From: Symbiodinium natans
Taxonomy: Eukaryota; Sar; Dinophyceae; Suessiales; Symbiodiniaceae
Direction: 5' to 3'
DNA length: 64,000 nt
Assembly: GCA_905221605.1 (NCBI GenBank)
Contig: CAJNDS010002105.1
Location: forward strand, 1 to 64,000
The notes beneath the pieces were generated by a model. It had not been told where the DNA came from, searched no databases, and was given only the letters and a program-made list of their open reading frames with translations. Position 1 is the first letter of the stretch, and every line of letters begins with the position of its first letter. Both the position numbers and the translations under genes were made by a program. Positions 1 to 12,880 of this stretch are shown one piece after another.

Positions 1-299
1 AAACGAACTGGTGTTTGGCTTTTCCCCGCTTTTTTGCACTTCGCACTTTACCTCTTTGCTGTACATTAGGGTTGTGATTGTACTTTCTGTTCTCGGGGTA
101 TAGCTTCGTTGGCACCTGCGTTTGCTCACCATTTCCTTCGAGCGAAAACAGTCCGACTTCTGCTTTACGCACTTTCGTATTCGAGTGATCAGATTCTTTA
201 TATATATATATATACATATTGCGACTATACTCTGTTTTGGAATATTCCGATGATGGAAACGGATCGATGATCCCAAACGGTTTGCATTTTCTTGACATG

Positions 300-960
300 C
301 CGCTGCTGACCCGGAAGGCATCGGTTCTAGACCCACACCCTGAGAAAACTCATCTGCGTTTCGTTTGCAATAAAACCCGATTGAGACACTTGAAGTAAAG
401 GCCATACCCCAAGACATCTCCCTAAACCTCATTCCTAGCCGAGATAAATCTGAATCGTGTAGTAAAGGCCACACGCTATGCAGCCTATTCGTAATGAATT
501 TGTACTAGTACTAGTATTACAAAGCCACACACCCTAGAAATCTTGAGCTTGGCAAGGAATGAAATTACCGCAAGATTTCATACTAAGAGGCCGCCGCAAG
601 ACATCCTCTTCGAAGCCTCGTTCATACTTGAATCTAATTAGGCTTTTTAAACATGAGGCCACGCCCTACGAAACATATGCTAAGAAATCCTCATCTGGGC
701 TTCAAGCCACGCCCAAACACATCCTTAAACAAATCTCGTTAATATTGAATCTGACTAGACTGACTAGAACTGTAAATATCAAGGCCACACCCTAAGAAAC
801 ACCCCCGCGTAATCCTCATGTTATGCAGTATTTTCAATTCGATTCGAATTTCGTATGGAGACAATACCCTAAGATGTCTTCTTCTAAACATCATTCACAA
901 TTACATCTAGTGAGATTTTTTTGAATTACAAAGCAACACTGTAAGAAATCCTCCTCTTGG
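300..960. repeat. degenerate GCCACACCCTAAG-like repeat
   Basis: A diverged motif resembling GCCACACCCTAAGAAATCC recurs near 329, 401, 467, 522, 658, 706, 783, 860 and 931. Spacing is irregular, about 50-130 bases. The short ORF at 559-795 is a by-product of the repeat and shows no protein character. The first 300 bases contain only an AT dinucleotide run near 200 and no gene that I can support. Confidence 0.55.
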
Positions 961-1019
961 CCACGTCCATAGTTAGATTAAAGCAGGACCTCAGGATGAG
1001 GAGAATGCAAAGCTGGTTT

Positions 1020-1730
1020 CCAAAGCACCTCTTGAAGCAAACAAGGGACAAACCAAAGCAACTAAGCCGAGAAGGCCGTTCTTTTTTCGATTTTTGGGTT
1101 TTCTGAAGTTTGTTGGGTTTCTCTGGTGATAACCAAAAATCAGCATGTCGTCTTGTTTTTTGAGCCTTGCAGATGGAAAAAAAACAAAAAAATCCGAGGT
1201 GATGTCGAGCTTTTCTGCCCAAAACCAAAAGAATAAAAAACATGTTCTTTGCTTTTTTTTTCAACCCCCCTCCCTGGACTCAAAAACCCGAAAAAACATG
1301 TTTTTCGCTTTTCAGAACAGCAGGAAAAAACTCGAGAAAACCAAAGATTCCAAAACATTGGCCCTCAGTCGTTTTAGTTCACAATCGCTGAAAAAGTGCA
1401 CTCATTTGAGCGCCTGGGGGTGTGGGGCAGAGAAACTAAAGAAATATAAAGAACAAAAGCAACGAAGCCGTCGTTTTTTGATTGTTTGGTTTTGTCGAGT
1501 TTTGTTTGGTAAAAACAAAATTTTAATTGACTTTGAGCCTCGCAGAAGAGAAAAAGACAAGCATTTCTTGGCAAAAGAAGTTCGGGTTTTCGGCAAAAAT
1601 CAGAAAAGTGTTTTTCTTGCAGCTGGACTCACAACCAAAAAGCATGGGGCTTTTGGACTTTACAAAGAAAAGCTCCAACAATTTCGTTTGTTCATTTTGA
1701 GGGAAAAAAGCCAAGAATTTCGTAGACCTT
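1020..1730. repeat. diverged tandem duplication, about 0.4 kb unit, A/T-homopolymer rich
   Basis: The block 1020-1350 reappears in diverged form at 1440-1730. Both copies carry in the same order an AAAGCAAC.AAGCCG motif, a run of TTTTTTGATT type, a TTTGAGCCT.GCAGA motif and a CTGGACTCA.AAACC motif. The 268-codon ORF across it (1145-1951) is lysine/phenylalanine-rich because of A and T runs. I do not treat it as a gene. Confidence 0.5.
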
Positions 1731-1961
1731 TCGTAGGCCTCCTCGGCTTCATTGCTTTGTTTTTGTTTTTTTGTTTGTGCTTATGGCCCGTAGTTTGGGG
1801 TATTTTGTTGCTTGTTTTGCTGTTTTTGTGTGGAAGCGGGGCGGGGGGGAAGGGGGGCTGCGCAGGTTCCTGGGCCTCACCCGAACCCTACGCCTCCCCA
1901 GGTTCTTGGGCCTTCTTTGCAAAATATGTGTTTGCCAAATTTCTCCATTGAGGTGGACCCT

Positions 1962-2012
1962 AAACCCCGAACCCTAAACCCTAAACCTTAAACACTAAAC
2001 CCTAACCCCCAA
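1962..2012. repeat. interstitial telomere-like (CCCTAAA)n block
   Basis: Imperfect CCCTAAA units (with CCCGAAC, CCTTAAA and CACTAAA variants) run for about 50 bases. TTTAGGG is the telomere repeat type of plants and dinoflagellates. The block is interstitial and degenerate, so it is a relic or a chance expansion and not a chromosome end. From 2013 to 2949 I see an AT-dinucleotide tract near 2040-2110 and otherwise no supported feature. Confidence 0.7.
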
Positions 2013-2949
2013 CCGGGGGTGTGGTGGCAGCCCGAGACCATATATATGTTTAGGTATTCACATATGTATACATGTATGTATATCCATGTGCATATATATA
2101 TATACACGTACATACTATATGCGTAAGTCGCATACATATACGTATGTGCTAACTGTGCTTCACACCTCCCAGCTCACTCAGACACTGTGTCCATTGCCAT
2201 GCTTCCGAACGGTACGGACGGTGCATTTCCCTGGTTCGCGCCTTTGCACATCGAGGATCACAGCCAATGATATGCCAGTCCCAAGTCCCAAGCGCAAATC
2301 ATGTAGCACTCTCGCTGGGGCTTCAGCCATTGCTGGGAGGGCGGGATTTGTCGTCTGCTTTGCCTACAAACGTCACAAACATGTGCATACTGATCGCAGC
2401 TGGCACCGCTGCTGGGTGCCGGCACTCCACATACCGCACCATAAACTGAGACACGTGCTTTGTTCTGCAGTCCCGACATTGGACTGCGCGCCTGTGCTGG
2501 CGGGTGGCAGGAGAGCTGGAAAACAGCTCCACTTCACTAACCCTGGCATGGCCATGTGCTCCCTGCTAAGCAGTGGTCAAGTTGCTCTTGTTCAGGATGA
2601 CATGCAACAATAGGAAGCGCAACAAATGTCTTAGAAACACTCTAAGCTTCTGGGGCAAGTGCTTGTGGCGTTGGTGGCGTTCTGCGGCTTCCGCGCTCGC
2701 AAGGGCAGCCTGTCATGACTTGCAGTTCTGCTAGTTGAAAACGCCAGGTTGTTGTCATCATGCCAACCTCAATCTCACAGACTAACTGCAAAGCTTCAAC
2801 TCCGTCGCAGAGGTTTTGCGGATTCCTGAAGGCCTGTCACTGAATGCAGTTTAAACCAAGGACTGTTGCAGGTCGCACCGAACCCATCCTGCGGGGTCAC
2901 CCGCTAATCTACTCACTACTGTTGCCAAGCAGGCTCTGTTTGCTGGCGC

Positions 2950-3357
2950 TCAGCTGTCCTTTTGCTTCTTGTACTCGGACTGAAACTCCTTGAAGAAGAT
3001 GGTGGCTGCATGCCCAAAGGAACGGCAAATATCGCCGGCCTTTCCAAAGGGGGGGGCGGCATCGTCTGGCAGCTGTGCACACCAAATCCCGGCCCCTGCG
3101 CCCAGTGGGACGCTGAACGTGCTGATGACGGGAAGGTTAGTGAGGGTTAGGCCACCAACAACGGCGCCGATGGCTGCAGCACCCAGCATGATTCGCATAC
3201 CACCTGCTCGTTCGATAGCAGCTCCTGCGCCTGAGGCAGTGTTTAGTCCGAGCATTGCGGGCCCGTGGGCCACAGGGCCAAGCAGCATCATACACATCAG
3301 CGCACCCACCAACAGGCGGCGAGGACGTCTCTTCCTCCCCTCTGCCATCTGAGCCAT
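2950..3357 (-). CDS. small glycine/alanine-rich membrane protein, hypothetical
   Basis: This 135-codon ORF starts at ATG 3357 and reads as a real protein. It has a basic N-terminus (residues 1-15 rich in R and K), a hydrophobic segment at about 15-38, and a second long Gly/Ala-rich hydrophobic stretch at about 55-95. A soluble helical tail ends in several lysines. The plan suits a small organelle or endomembrane protein with an N-terminal anchor or targeting sequence. It is intact and, unlike its neighbours, apparently intronless. It is on the same strand as FEN1 and the other host genes. I do not recognise the family, and function is unknown. Confidence 0.5.
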   Translation of the reverse strand: MAQMAEGRKRRPRRLLVGALMCMMLLGPVAHGPAMLGLNTASGAGAAIERAGGMRIMLGAAAIGAVVGGLTLTNLPVISTFSVPLGAGAGIWCAQLPDDAAPPFGKAGDICRSFGHAATIFFKEFQSEYKKQKDS

Positions 3358-4480
3358 CTGTACCCGGATCTCACTGAATGGAAAAAACTATCAAGATGCG
3401 CGTATGTATGTGTGTTGGGCCAATTGCGCTGCGGCAGGTATCAACAACTTTCACAATCTGCCCAGATGCGAAATGAACATGACTCGTGCCGGACTGACGT
3501 TGCTGTTGGGAGTACTCGAGACTCCGCGACAGTCTTCGCAGCCTGCTGGAAATCAAGCAACATGCTGCTTCATGCAAGGATCACCTTTTGATGGGTCGCG
3601 TTGTAAATGAGATCCTGCTAGTTTCTGAAAGCATCTTGGACTTACAGTCCCTCGTCCCTTCAGCAAGGCCTCTTGATCAGCTGTGGGCACCAGCGCCAAG
3701 AGATCATCTGGCCATGCAGTAGTAGCAGAGATTTTGGAAACTTGTAGGCAAAGATAGACTGTACTTCAAGCGGCCTCATGACTAAGACCAGACTTTGAGC
3801 AAGCACCGCCCGTTCTTGCATTGAGCATCAAGATGGCTTCCCCAGTTCGTGCCTAGTGCGTCGATGATTGCTTGGAGGCTGCGGCGGGCTGTTCGCACCG
3901 AGGCAGTAGGCACGCGACCGTCGAACCTTCACAGGCCCAAGCTGCAAAAGCGGCCTTCTATCATGATCAGCAAAATCTCGGAATTATCATGATTTTTCTG
4001 AATCAGGGCTCCTGCTAAAGCACTAAGTATCCCCCATGATCCTCGTGACTCATGGGTGCAATGACACGACATGCCCAACATCTCCTGCGTAGTGCCCAAC
4101 ATAACATAACGCCATAGCTGCAAGCAACGAAGTACCTTGACAGCAGCAGAAACTGTGAATCCTCCTGAAGGACGAGCAACTCATCATGGTCAAGAATTCA
4201 GCCAGCTACGAAGTAATTTGCAACACTGATTCGCTCCTCGTCAAGAGCTCGCCTGACTCGATTGTACTCCGTGTCTGCTGCGCTATAGTCGTCTGTGGTG
4301 TACTGCCAAGGTCACAGAATGTTCAGGTCGAACTCTGGAAGAATGAACGATTAAGGCGACTAGGTCACAACCGTGCAGGATCCTTGACCCACTGCTGTGT
4401 TCGGAAGAGCTCCTTCCGCAGTTTTCTGACAGGCTCCTCCCACCACCGTTATGGGTGTCACGCTGCGAAGTAGATGGTGT
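3358..4480. other. no supported gene
   Basis: Only short shadow ORFs are present. Composition is mixed and I see no repeats, recognisable motifs or RNA genes. Confidence 0.5.
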
Positions 4481-4481
4481 C

Positions 4482-4620
4482 TCAGTCAGAGATCCCTATC
4501 ACGCTGCAAAGGACAAACGCCGGGCTGTCGTCGCGATTGACGTTGCGCAGAAGTGCGTACGTCTCCGGGTTGTTGACATCCACCTCTGCATATTGCTGTG
4601 CCCGCAGGCAGCGCAAGCGA
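4482..4620 (-). CDS. possible coding exon, unknown protein
   Basis: On the minus strand the frame ending at 4482 reads as protein: acidic and polar residues, an asparagine-proline stretch (VDVNNPETYALLRN), then NRDDSPAFVLC. A plausible AG acceptor with G following lies near 4583. No complete gene could be assembled, and the flanks 4620-5230 show nothing else. It could be one exon of a gene downstream of FEN1 on the same strand, or a chance ORF. Confidence 0.28.
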
Positions 4621-5229
4621 AGCACATTGCTTGTCGAACTTTGTGCAATGGCACAATATACATTGCAAACGCAAGCATGTGCTGTCAATATGGAAACGCT
4701 GACGTAGACTTTTTGCACGTGGGCTCACGGGCAACACCCCACCCCCGCCTACCAAGCCCAGACTGCAGTGAAACTCGGGTGCGCCAGTGAAATAACTCAT
4801 GTGCTGCGGTTTATGGCCCTGATAAGCCTAGACACGGCCCGTCACGGCCTCTAATTTGGAGCTGGTCCGGCGCATCCCGGAGCTGCATGCAACAGATTGC
4901 CCATTGCTAGCGCAGCACCAGCATCCTACACCTAAGCCGCATGTGACACTTTCCGCAGTGCATTTTTGGCATGCACAATAGGACACCAAAACTGACATGT
5001 GGTGGCACAAAGCGGCATTCACCCCGAAAGCCCCAGGATCGCGTACAGACCTTCATTAGTGTTGTCGTGCGTTGGCGGCCGCCCTTACCTGGCACAGCAA
5101 TGAGCTCTACCTAGCAGGTATTTGCCCAAAAGCTCTGACAGCCTTCCAAGCTCTTTAAAACCAAAAAACAACTTTACAGTTTTGCAGCCCCAATGATGCA
5201 CCAAAGCCCAAAGCGGCGCCCTTACAAGG

Positions 5230-5325
5230 GACCTCTTGCCGCGCTTCGCTGCAGCACCGGCTGGAGCTCCGGGGCGCTTGGTGCCGGCCTTTGCGGCGGC
5301 CTTTGCTATTGACATTGTTGACACT
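5230..5325 (-). CDS. possible Lys/Ala-rich exon
   Basis: The minus frame from ATG 5324 gives a short alanine- and lysine-rich stretch (AKAAAKAGTKRPGAPAG and then AKRGKRS). This resembles the basic tails of chromatin proteins or a nuclear localisation tail. It is only about 32 residues before sequence without protein character. A histone-like or DVNP-like identity cannot be claimed. From 5326 to 6698 nothing else is supported. Confidence 0.22.
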
Positions 5326-6698
5326 GTTATACAGAGTTATACACTTAGACACTCCACTTCAGCTTTCAGAGTCTTAACGGGCGACTTTTTCAAGGCGGTT
5401 TTGGGGACTCAGGGTTTCGGACGAACTTCACGATATCACAACTTCCTCCTTCTAATAACAAGTCAGTCTGCCCTATTCGGCGTATTTGGGGAAAGCTGCA
5501 TGGTACCCACCCCACCAAAAGGGGAGTGGGTTTGGGCCCTGTGGAAATCATTTGAAATCTCACATCTTTCCAGGTCAGACGCGGATTCGGAAATCGAATT
5601 CGGGCGGATTCGGCAACTGGATAAAAATGATTCGTGATTCGGGACCGCGGATTCGGGAAGCTGGGAAACGCGTGGGCATGAACGCACCGGTGACATAAAC
5701 CTTATCCGAACCTTCCCACCCCCAAACACCACCACCCCACCACCCCAGCTAAGTTCTTGAATGGGCCCGTTTCCTGAATCGCATGGTCTTCAGGCAGTTT
5801 CCTGAATCGAGTGAAATCAGTTTCCTGAATAGCGTGGTTTCTGTGGTGACATCCTGTGAGAAATTGAGCGCCACAGCCAAGCCAACATAACTCCCACTTG
5901 GAATGTAGCGAAGATGAAATACCAATGCCAGCTTGATGACAGCGAGTAACTGCGAGCAACTAACTAACCCAAGTCTCCAGCAGAATATGAAGAACAATTA
6001 TGCCGCGTGAGCGTGGATGTAGATGTGCGTCTCACGCATGAAGACTCAAGCACTTACCAGACAGAGCTTTGCGTGATAGGAGTGAAGTGTTTACACGACG
6101 AAGTAGTCTCACTATACTTCTCATTATACTTTATAGTTCAGGTTCTTTGTGCCCGTCCTAACAGCATTTTGCTCATTTCATGCAGGTGTACTACTAGGCA
6201 ACATGCTGGTGAGGCTTGGTTGGAGTGTGTGTTCGACGTGGGTATGTGTCACAGCAGAAAGCTGACTATGCACTGTTCTCGCTCCAGAGAGGTACTGCAG
6301 TCCACCCGACTGCTTCTGATGTTTGGGTTGAGGCCATTTACACATATTTACAGGAGAATAAGGCTTCAGGGCTTGCCGGACGATGTCTTGCAGCTTCCGT
6401 TTGTCGAAAAGGGCAGTGGTTTTGGAGGGGACAAGGCGTAGTGTGACAGATCATGCTCGTATGATTTTGCAAACAGCAAACTCATGAAACCATGAGTGCA
6501 TATTCTTCAGGCAGCTCCTAGACGCGGGATGGAATGGTAAGAGGCTAGATCCAAGATTGCCCCAGGATTCTTAGGATTCAGATCCTGGCTCGAGGATTTA
6601 AAACAGCCTTGCGCGCAAGATCTTGGTTCCGAGAGATTGAAGAAATCAATCGGCCTTCGACGGTACAATTTTTGTGGGTGCTCACATTTGAGGGATGG

Positions 6699-9269
6699 TT
6701 AGAGGCCATAGAAAGGCACATTGTACTCAACAGATGCAGGTTTACAGTCCAGTCCAGGGTTAAGGGTTGATAGATTTGATAGAGCATGAGGGAGATTCTG
6801 CTGTCCACAAACAGTGCGAGCCTTCGGGCCGCCTTTCTTCTTGTTCGGGTCAAACCTTCGTGCGACAGCTACCTCTTCGCATCTCCTCGTGCAGTGACCA
6901 CGCAGTGCAGCTTTCCCACTTGGGCTGCTACTTGTCTGACTCCTTGATCTGTACCTGCCAGGCTGTCACAGTGCACAGGAGTGGAATCGGAAGAGTGTGA
7001 TTTTTTGGGGTTCCAATTCCAGGAAACAAGCACAAACGCCGTGCCTTGGAGGCACCAAAAAACATGTCCAAAGGCCTCTGCTTGGTGCGGTTCCTCAGCG
7101 GCGGCACGCTCTTTCGACTCGATTCTGACTCTGCGAAATTCTGGGGAGCTCCGAAAATCACCCGCCCCCAAAATGCTCCCAAATCCTTACCTGACCCGTC
7201 GCGGCCCGTAGCGACCCTCTCATAATCCCTGAACTGCCAGCTTCGTCGAGGCAACGGCTTGGAGTTCTTCAGTCGCTCCACATAGCGTTCTACACGCTCC
7301 TTGCTGAAGGAGCACTCCTGCACTCGAGGTCTGGGGTCTCGAGGGGTCTTGAGTCCCAATCAATTGGGTTCATGATGTTGCGATGTTTTGGGCCTCGAGG
7401 CATGAAAAGGACGCGCAGCTTTTCAGCTGAAGGGCTTGTGGTTGAAGTCGGATTGAGCGAGGATTTGGGACCGAATGATTTTGGAGGGAAAGTACAATTT
7501 CATCAGAAGGTGTATGATCATGCACGGCATGCTCAAGCTGTTGTTCGTGGTGTTATGTGGTGTTCGGGGGGACATGGACTTACGCTCTGAGGCGGGTCGC
7601 CTCCACCAGGAACTTCGTGAGACCCTCGAAGTCGGGTTCTGCGAAAGCAAACTCGCACTTGCCCGTGTCCACCGCCTCAGGTACAATTGGAACGGAACTC
7701 CGGTTTGAGCGAGAGCGAGAGTGATTGGCCCCAGGGGTTAAGGAGGAAAAGTTTACGTGCCTCACACTCCTTGAAGAACATCCGAGCAGCCTCGACAGGA
7801 GCAAGCACAAAGACCGTGCGATCAGCATTGCGCCTCAGCTTGCGGCGTCTACAGTGCTGCATTGCGGTGCCATTACAAAGGAGCGGTGCGCCAGGACGGC
7901 TGCGAGAGCTCGTGAAGAACAGTTGAAATAATTGTGCCATCTGAGTCTAAAGTTGGGAGCGGTCTCGCTGCATCACTGCATAGACGAAATGTCGACCCGC
8001 TTCCAAGACATTCAGGAGGGCCTAGACTACGAGAGGGCCTATGCCAATGTCCAATTGTTGCGCAGCCCGGCCTCGTAGCGAAAGTTGGCCGGGACCTTCT
8101 CGGACCTCGGAGACATCTTTGCACTTTTTTCGGGGCCCGTCGGCGCCGGCTCTGAGGTAGGTGCTGGGGGGGGGGGGGTGGTGGAGAGTTGCTCAGGTAC
8201 TTTGTTTTGCTTGGCTTCGTTCTATTGAACCTTCGCTCTTCCAAGTCAAAATTAAGATTCCTTCGGAGATTAGCTCAGGATGGGGCTGGTTGTCTAACCA
8301 TTCACTTGGACGACCCAGCAGAGGACCAGCCAAGTGGACCACAGGACCAGCAAACCACCAACATAAGCAGCACCCAAACGATAACGATGATGTCGACTTG
8401 TCTCTTCAAAAGGCATACCATGCATTCCTCAAGCCGAGCCGAGGTTAGCGCTATAACCTTCATGCTACTTTCGTTCAGGTCTGCTTCTCGGGTCCGAACC
8501 CCAAAGCTTCGATGACCTGACGCCCCAAGCGGCTCAACTTCAAGGCACATTTGTGCCGTGCCAGATGAAGGGAAAGCACAGCGACCTTGCCTTCTCCAGC
8601 GTTCCATGCTGAAGCAGAAGCTTAATGGCTGTACTTGGACCTGGGCTTATTCAAGCTATCTAACCGCTCTTCGAGAATGTACGTGCCGCCCGCATGCGCG
8701 CAGCTGACATGTTGGGTCTGGTCCCCTGTAAGGCTGCGACCAACACCCTTCAGTGTGTCACAATAATCGCAGCCGCAGAGAATGCAGAAGTCAATGAACT
8801 GGTCCATGGTGATGTTCAACCTGTTGAAACCGTTGCTATTATTCCCCGCCCAGAAGTGACTCAGAACAGCTAAGATGCTGCTCCAGCACAAGCTCCAGGT
8901 TCACCTTTTCGCAGCAAGGACCGCAACTCGCTCTTTCCAGTGTCATCCAGACTTATGCACGAATCATGACCAAGATCTTGCCTCAAGAATAGTTTTCTTT
9001 TGTGACTCGGCGGCCATGAGGTTCCTGCAAGCACTGCGCAAGGCTTCCAAAGGAACACAAAGATATGATATGCCTCTCCATGTTGCCTGATAAGGATCTT
9101 CGTGCCGAAAGTTAAGCAGTCTGCATCCTGCATGCCAGGCATCATTAATCATGCATCTTCGCCCACATCCGTAGCAGTCTAAAACACACAGTCCACACAT
9201 GCGCCCCCTTCCATTGCCTCTGTGGCCGCTGCATAGACCTTGCCATCACGGCACAACGCGGCGCATGTC
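6699..9269 (-). CDS. FEN1: FEN1 flap endonuclease, 3' half (exons 10-21)
   Basis: Twelve exons encode the C-terminal two thirds of FEN1, the 5'-flap nuclease of Okazaki maturation and base-excision repair. Exons, in coding order: 9218-9269, 9087-9127, 8982-9024, 8882-8904, 8741-8820, 8591-8640, 8072-8116, 7761-7790, 7601-7675, 7259-7317, 7034-7093 and 6699-6855 (last end tentative). Phases fit at every junction. Visible landmarks are [16 protein letters not shown], then DADCLTFGT with the two metal-binding Asp, then [17 protein letters not shown] with the third metal Asp. The helix-hairpin-helix [11 protein letters not shown] follows. A perfect PCNA-binding box, QRPLDMFF, comes near the end, and then a basic tail ([11 protein letters not shown]). 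Donors are GC in exons 10-13 and 15-19 and GT in 14 and 20. The 23-nt exon at 8882-8904 is a microexon. Whether the tail ends at TAA 6699-6701 or continues into another exon is uncertain. Confidence 0.93.
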
Positions 9270-11020
9270 CTCAGCCATCGTCTGCTGAGGGTGGGACAGG
9301 TATGTTTGGCCCGCCGTTCGGTTTGGGAAGTCATTGGGGCCCCGGGGATTTGGGCGATCTCTCGGCTTCTTCGAGGTCCGGATGGTGATTTGAGCAGTTG
9401 TTGTTGCAAGTAAGATGGTCTGTGTTGGCTATATGAGTGGTCGGCTGCTTCCCGCACTGGTGGCTCTTCGGGTGGCTTTGGGGGGGAAGACCGCGTGCCA
9501 CGGTTCGATTGCTAGTGTGGTATACGGGCAGTGGAGGGATCATGGCTCCGATGTCGCGATGCCGACCCCAGGTTGGTTGCACGGGTTTCTAATAATTATC
9601 TCATGTTGGGGTCCCGAGGGTGGATTTTTGAGTCACGAGTTTTAGTGGTCTTTTCCCGTTCTCTCTTCATTCACACCATTGCAATATACTATTAGGCAAG
9701 TTCGCGCGCGCTAGTCATATCATTATTATGCCGTGTGAATAGAATGAGAACGCCCCTTAATTATAATAAGTGCGCTCTCTTCACTCTAATCATGCACCAG
9801 TTTAAATTAGAATGAGAGCGGAATGATAAAAACAAGGGACCAGAGAGCGGATCACATGTCAAGATCAAGCGGTGGAAAAGGCCCTGGTGATAGAGGTGAA
9901 TACGTGAACTAGATACCAAAAGGACCAAGATACGAGAGTTAGGGTCTCAAAGTTCAGTTCATGTGTAACGCCCCAGTAAACAGACTTATATTTTGGGGCG
10001 TAGAAAGACTTCTATTTAATTGTTAACACGGGCCAATAAAAGACTTGTGTTCGCCCGTGAATAACCTGCCAACGGAAAAGGCAAATTATTAGTGTGTTCA
10101 CTTCACTGCATTCATGTGCTCATTTCATTCACAAATTCATGCATTGTTCACACCTAAGAATTTAATACCAGCCCGGGTGGTTATTCATTCAATAGGCGGT
10201 TGTAGCGTACGAACAGGGGCTAGAGATGAACACTTCTTACAGGCGTGGAATGAGTCTATGAACCGTATCATCCAGGAACTTGGAGCCCTTAATCATATTG
10301 TTGTTACTGCCTCAAAGACCCTGGAATCCACCTTCATGATCCAGTATTAGTATTGTTCACCCATCACACCTTGAGACCCTAGTGACTTCGCTGGATTGTG
10401 CCTGCGCAGGGCGTTTCAACAAACGACACCGAAACGTTACCGCATCGAGCCGGGCCGCGCAACAAAGCATCGCGCGCCTGCGACCGTACACCCCTCCACC
10501 ACTACACCTCTCCAATAATTATGAGAAAAGGGGATTGCGAGGAGTGGGTCGTCAGGAGTTGCCGTGCCTGCTTCATATGTTTGGCTTTCAACACAGTCTC
10601 TTGTCTTTTCGATTCATTACCGCTTATCAACCTTCAATTCTTCTTCTCTTGGTTCAATCTTCTTGTTGTGGTCAACTACTTTATGGCTCCTTTTTGAGTA
10701 TTGCTTCGTTTGGTTAAAACCTGCTTTCTCGTTCGCTTCTTGTCTAACCCTAGTTCTGGTACGTCTCATCTGAGTATTTGGTTACTCTGTGTCGTTCTGC
10801 TTTTCAAGGGTATTTGCTTGTTCTTCTTTTTAGTGCGTGTAGGGGATTTGCCTTTCCACAGGCAGTGTGTAGAATGGCTGATCATAAAGCCTAAACTGGA
10901 CTTCCCTGGGTCTGGGTGATTATTGACTTTGGGTTGGTTCTAGGGTTTTGGGGTGTTCCACGATAATAGTATATGGGCTTGTGTAATCATGGGGGGGGGG
11001 GGGGGGGGGGGGGGGCGACA
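9270..11020. other. FEN1 intron 9, left part: no gene; poly-G tract
   Basis: No supported gene. An uninterrupted G run of about 26 bases starts near 10991. It may vary in length or be mis-sized in assembly. The region 9660-10380 is AT-richer with no protein-like ORF. Confidence 0.5.
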
Positions 11021-11029
11021 GGTGTTGGG

Positions 11030-11195
11030 ATCAGGGTATGTTTCGCGGGTATGTTTTTGGGGTATGTTTCGGGGGTGTGTTTCGGGTATGTTTCGCGGCA
11101 TCATGAGCTACTTTACCTGCGATTTCGGGGGTATGTTACGGGGTATGCTTCGGGGGTATGTTTCGGGGTATGTTTCGCGGGTGTGCAACCCGTGT
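11030..11195. repeat. short minisatellite, GGGTATGTTTCG-like unit
   Basis: About nine copies of a 12-15 base unit (GGGTATGTTTCGG with variants) occur, broken once by a unique 35-base segment at about 11095-11130. No function can be assigned. Confidence 0.6.
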
Positions 11196-11599
11196 GCCCT
11201 TGGCCTGGGCCCCCCCCAAAAACACAAACCCATATTTGCTTAAAACAAAATGGCTGTTATGATTCTGATTCTTTGAAACACCTTTGATGTTTGCTTGATT
11301 GCTCCTGGATTTCTACACGCCGTTTTCCATGCTTGCAAATATGGCACTCCACCTTGTGTTCTTTGTTTGTATCAGATACTCTGTGCTTCGTGTAAAGTTT
11401 CTCTTGTTTTCTCGGAAAGCTTTCGATGTTCCAAAACTGTGCCTTTTGGATGCTCTCGAATTCTATATTCATGTTCCCTATTCCGTACCTCGGGCAGGGA
11501 TTGGGAAGGGGGTAGTGCGCGCTGACCTCTCAACACACAACCAAATAAAGGTGCCCTACCCCTAAATAGAATCAATGGGTAGCGTTACCCCTTATCTAT

Positions 11600-12880
11600 T
11601 CATATCACACAATTTAATTAACACACACAACCATGTGCTATCCTTTATTGTCTGAACAATGCTCTTTTGCTTTCTTCCTCAGCTCCTTTCGGTGGTTCTC
11701 TGTATATCTTGCTTGTCCTTCGAAACATTGATTACATAGTTTTCTGTCAGGTCTATCTTGGCTATAACGGGAGCTGACCAACACGCATCGGAAAAAAGCT
11801 ATTTCACTGCAGGTTTGCCAACGGGATTTACAAGAAGAAAAACGACTAAACCGTCTTGTCGTCAAAATGTATGGCAAACGATATTCACCAAATAGACGAA
11901 AGAATGAGTTTCCAAAGCAAGAAACGTAAGTGCGCTTATGTTTTTGCTTTGTGTTTAACAACCATCACCGGAAGGCATCAAGTGGGCACATCAACATCAT
12001 AACTCGTTTGGCTTTATGCTGATCAAATGTTGTTAATAGCATAACTCATGAGGCAACAGTCAACAGGATGGATTCTGTTCGACTATGAATTAAAACAATC
12101 AAAGACCAAATTATGGAAAAGGTGGTTGCCGCTAAAAACCAAACAATATAACGCACTGTCACACTTAGACGAAGTTAAACGTCAACAAGGACAAGATATG
12201 ATAAGATATGCGTAATCGGGCAAAACAGCGGAAACATGCAAACAACGAAAACATGTAACCAATGACAGTTTCAATTTCTGATCTTCTTCATCGGATAAGT
12301 TTAAATTAACCCAGTATGAAACGAAGAGCAGAGGCAAGAATGGCAGAAAGGAGCATACGTGTAAATTACGATGAGGATTTAGATTACTTGACATCCCGAC
12401 GATTACTGATTGACTTTAGCAAATGCAACGAAGACTCGCTACGTAAAAAGGACTTGAACTAACAGAGGAAGGGATTTACCAGTCCGAACACGATAGGGCA
12501 AATACGGTGTTCGAAACCTAGGTCAGTATCACAACCTACACGTCCAGACTGATGTATTATCACTTGAATGAAAGGTTTGGAGCATTCTTTTTCAAACCAC
12601 CCGTCATTATATGTCAATGCCCAGTTTTTGTTGGAGGGACAATGTTAAACTTGATTTGGACGAACATATGGTTTATAAGATGGTTGCAAGTAGCGGGTTA
12701 AGTGGTGGCATGTGCCAGTCGAGCTTAAGATAAACGTGAAGCAAATCATCAATCTTTGGTGAAGGATAACACGAGAAACATACTGGGTATCCACTAGCAC
12801 CCCAGATTCTGCAAGTAACACACAAACAAGGACACCAAAGATGAACAAGCAAAGAAGTAAATATGAAACCTTATGAAAAT
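11600..12880. other. AT-rich island flanking the polymerase relic
   Basis: Composition is clearly more A/T-rich than the surroundings and all frames have many stops. It is probably further decayed sequence of the same inserted element, but no second gene can be named. Confidence 0.4.

Noticed and set aside
1145-1951. 268-codon Lys/Phe-rich ORF
   Set aside because: It arises from A and T homopolymers in a diverged tandem duplication, with no domain-like pattern.
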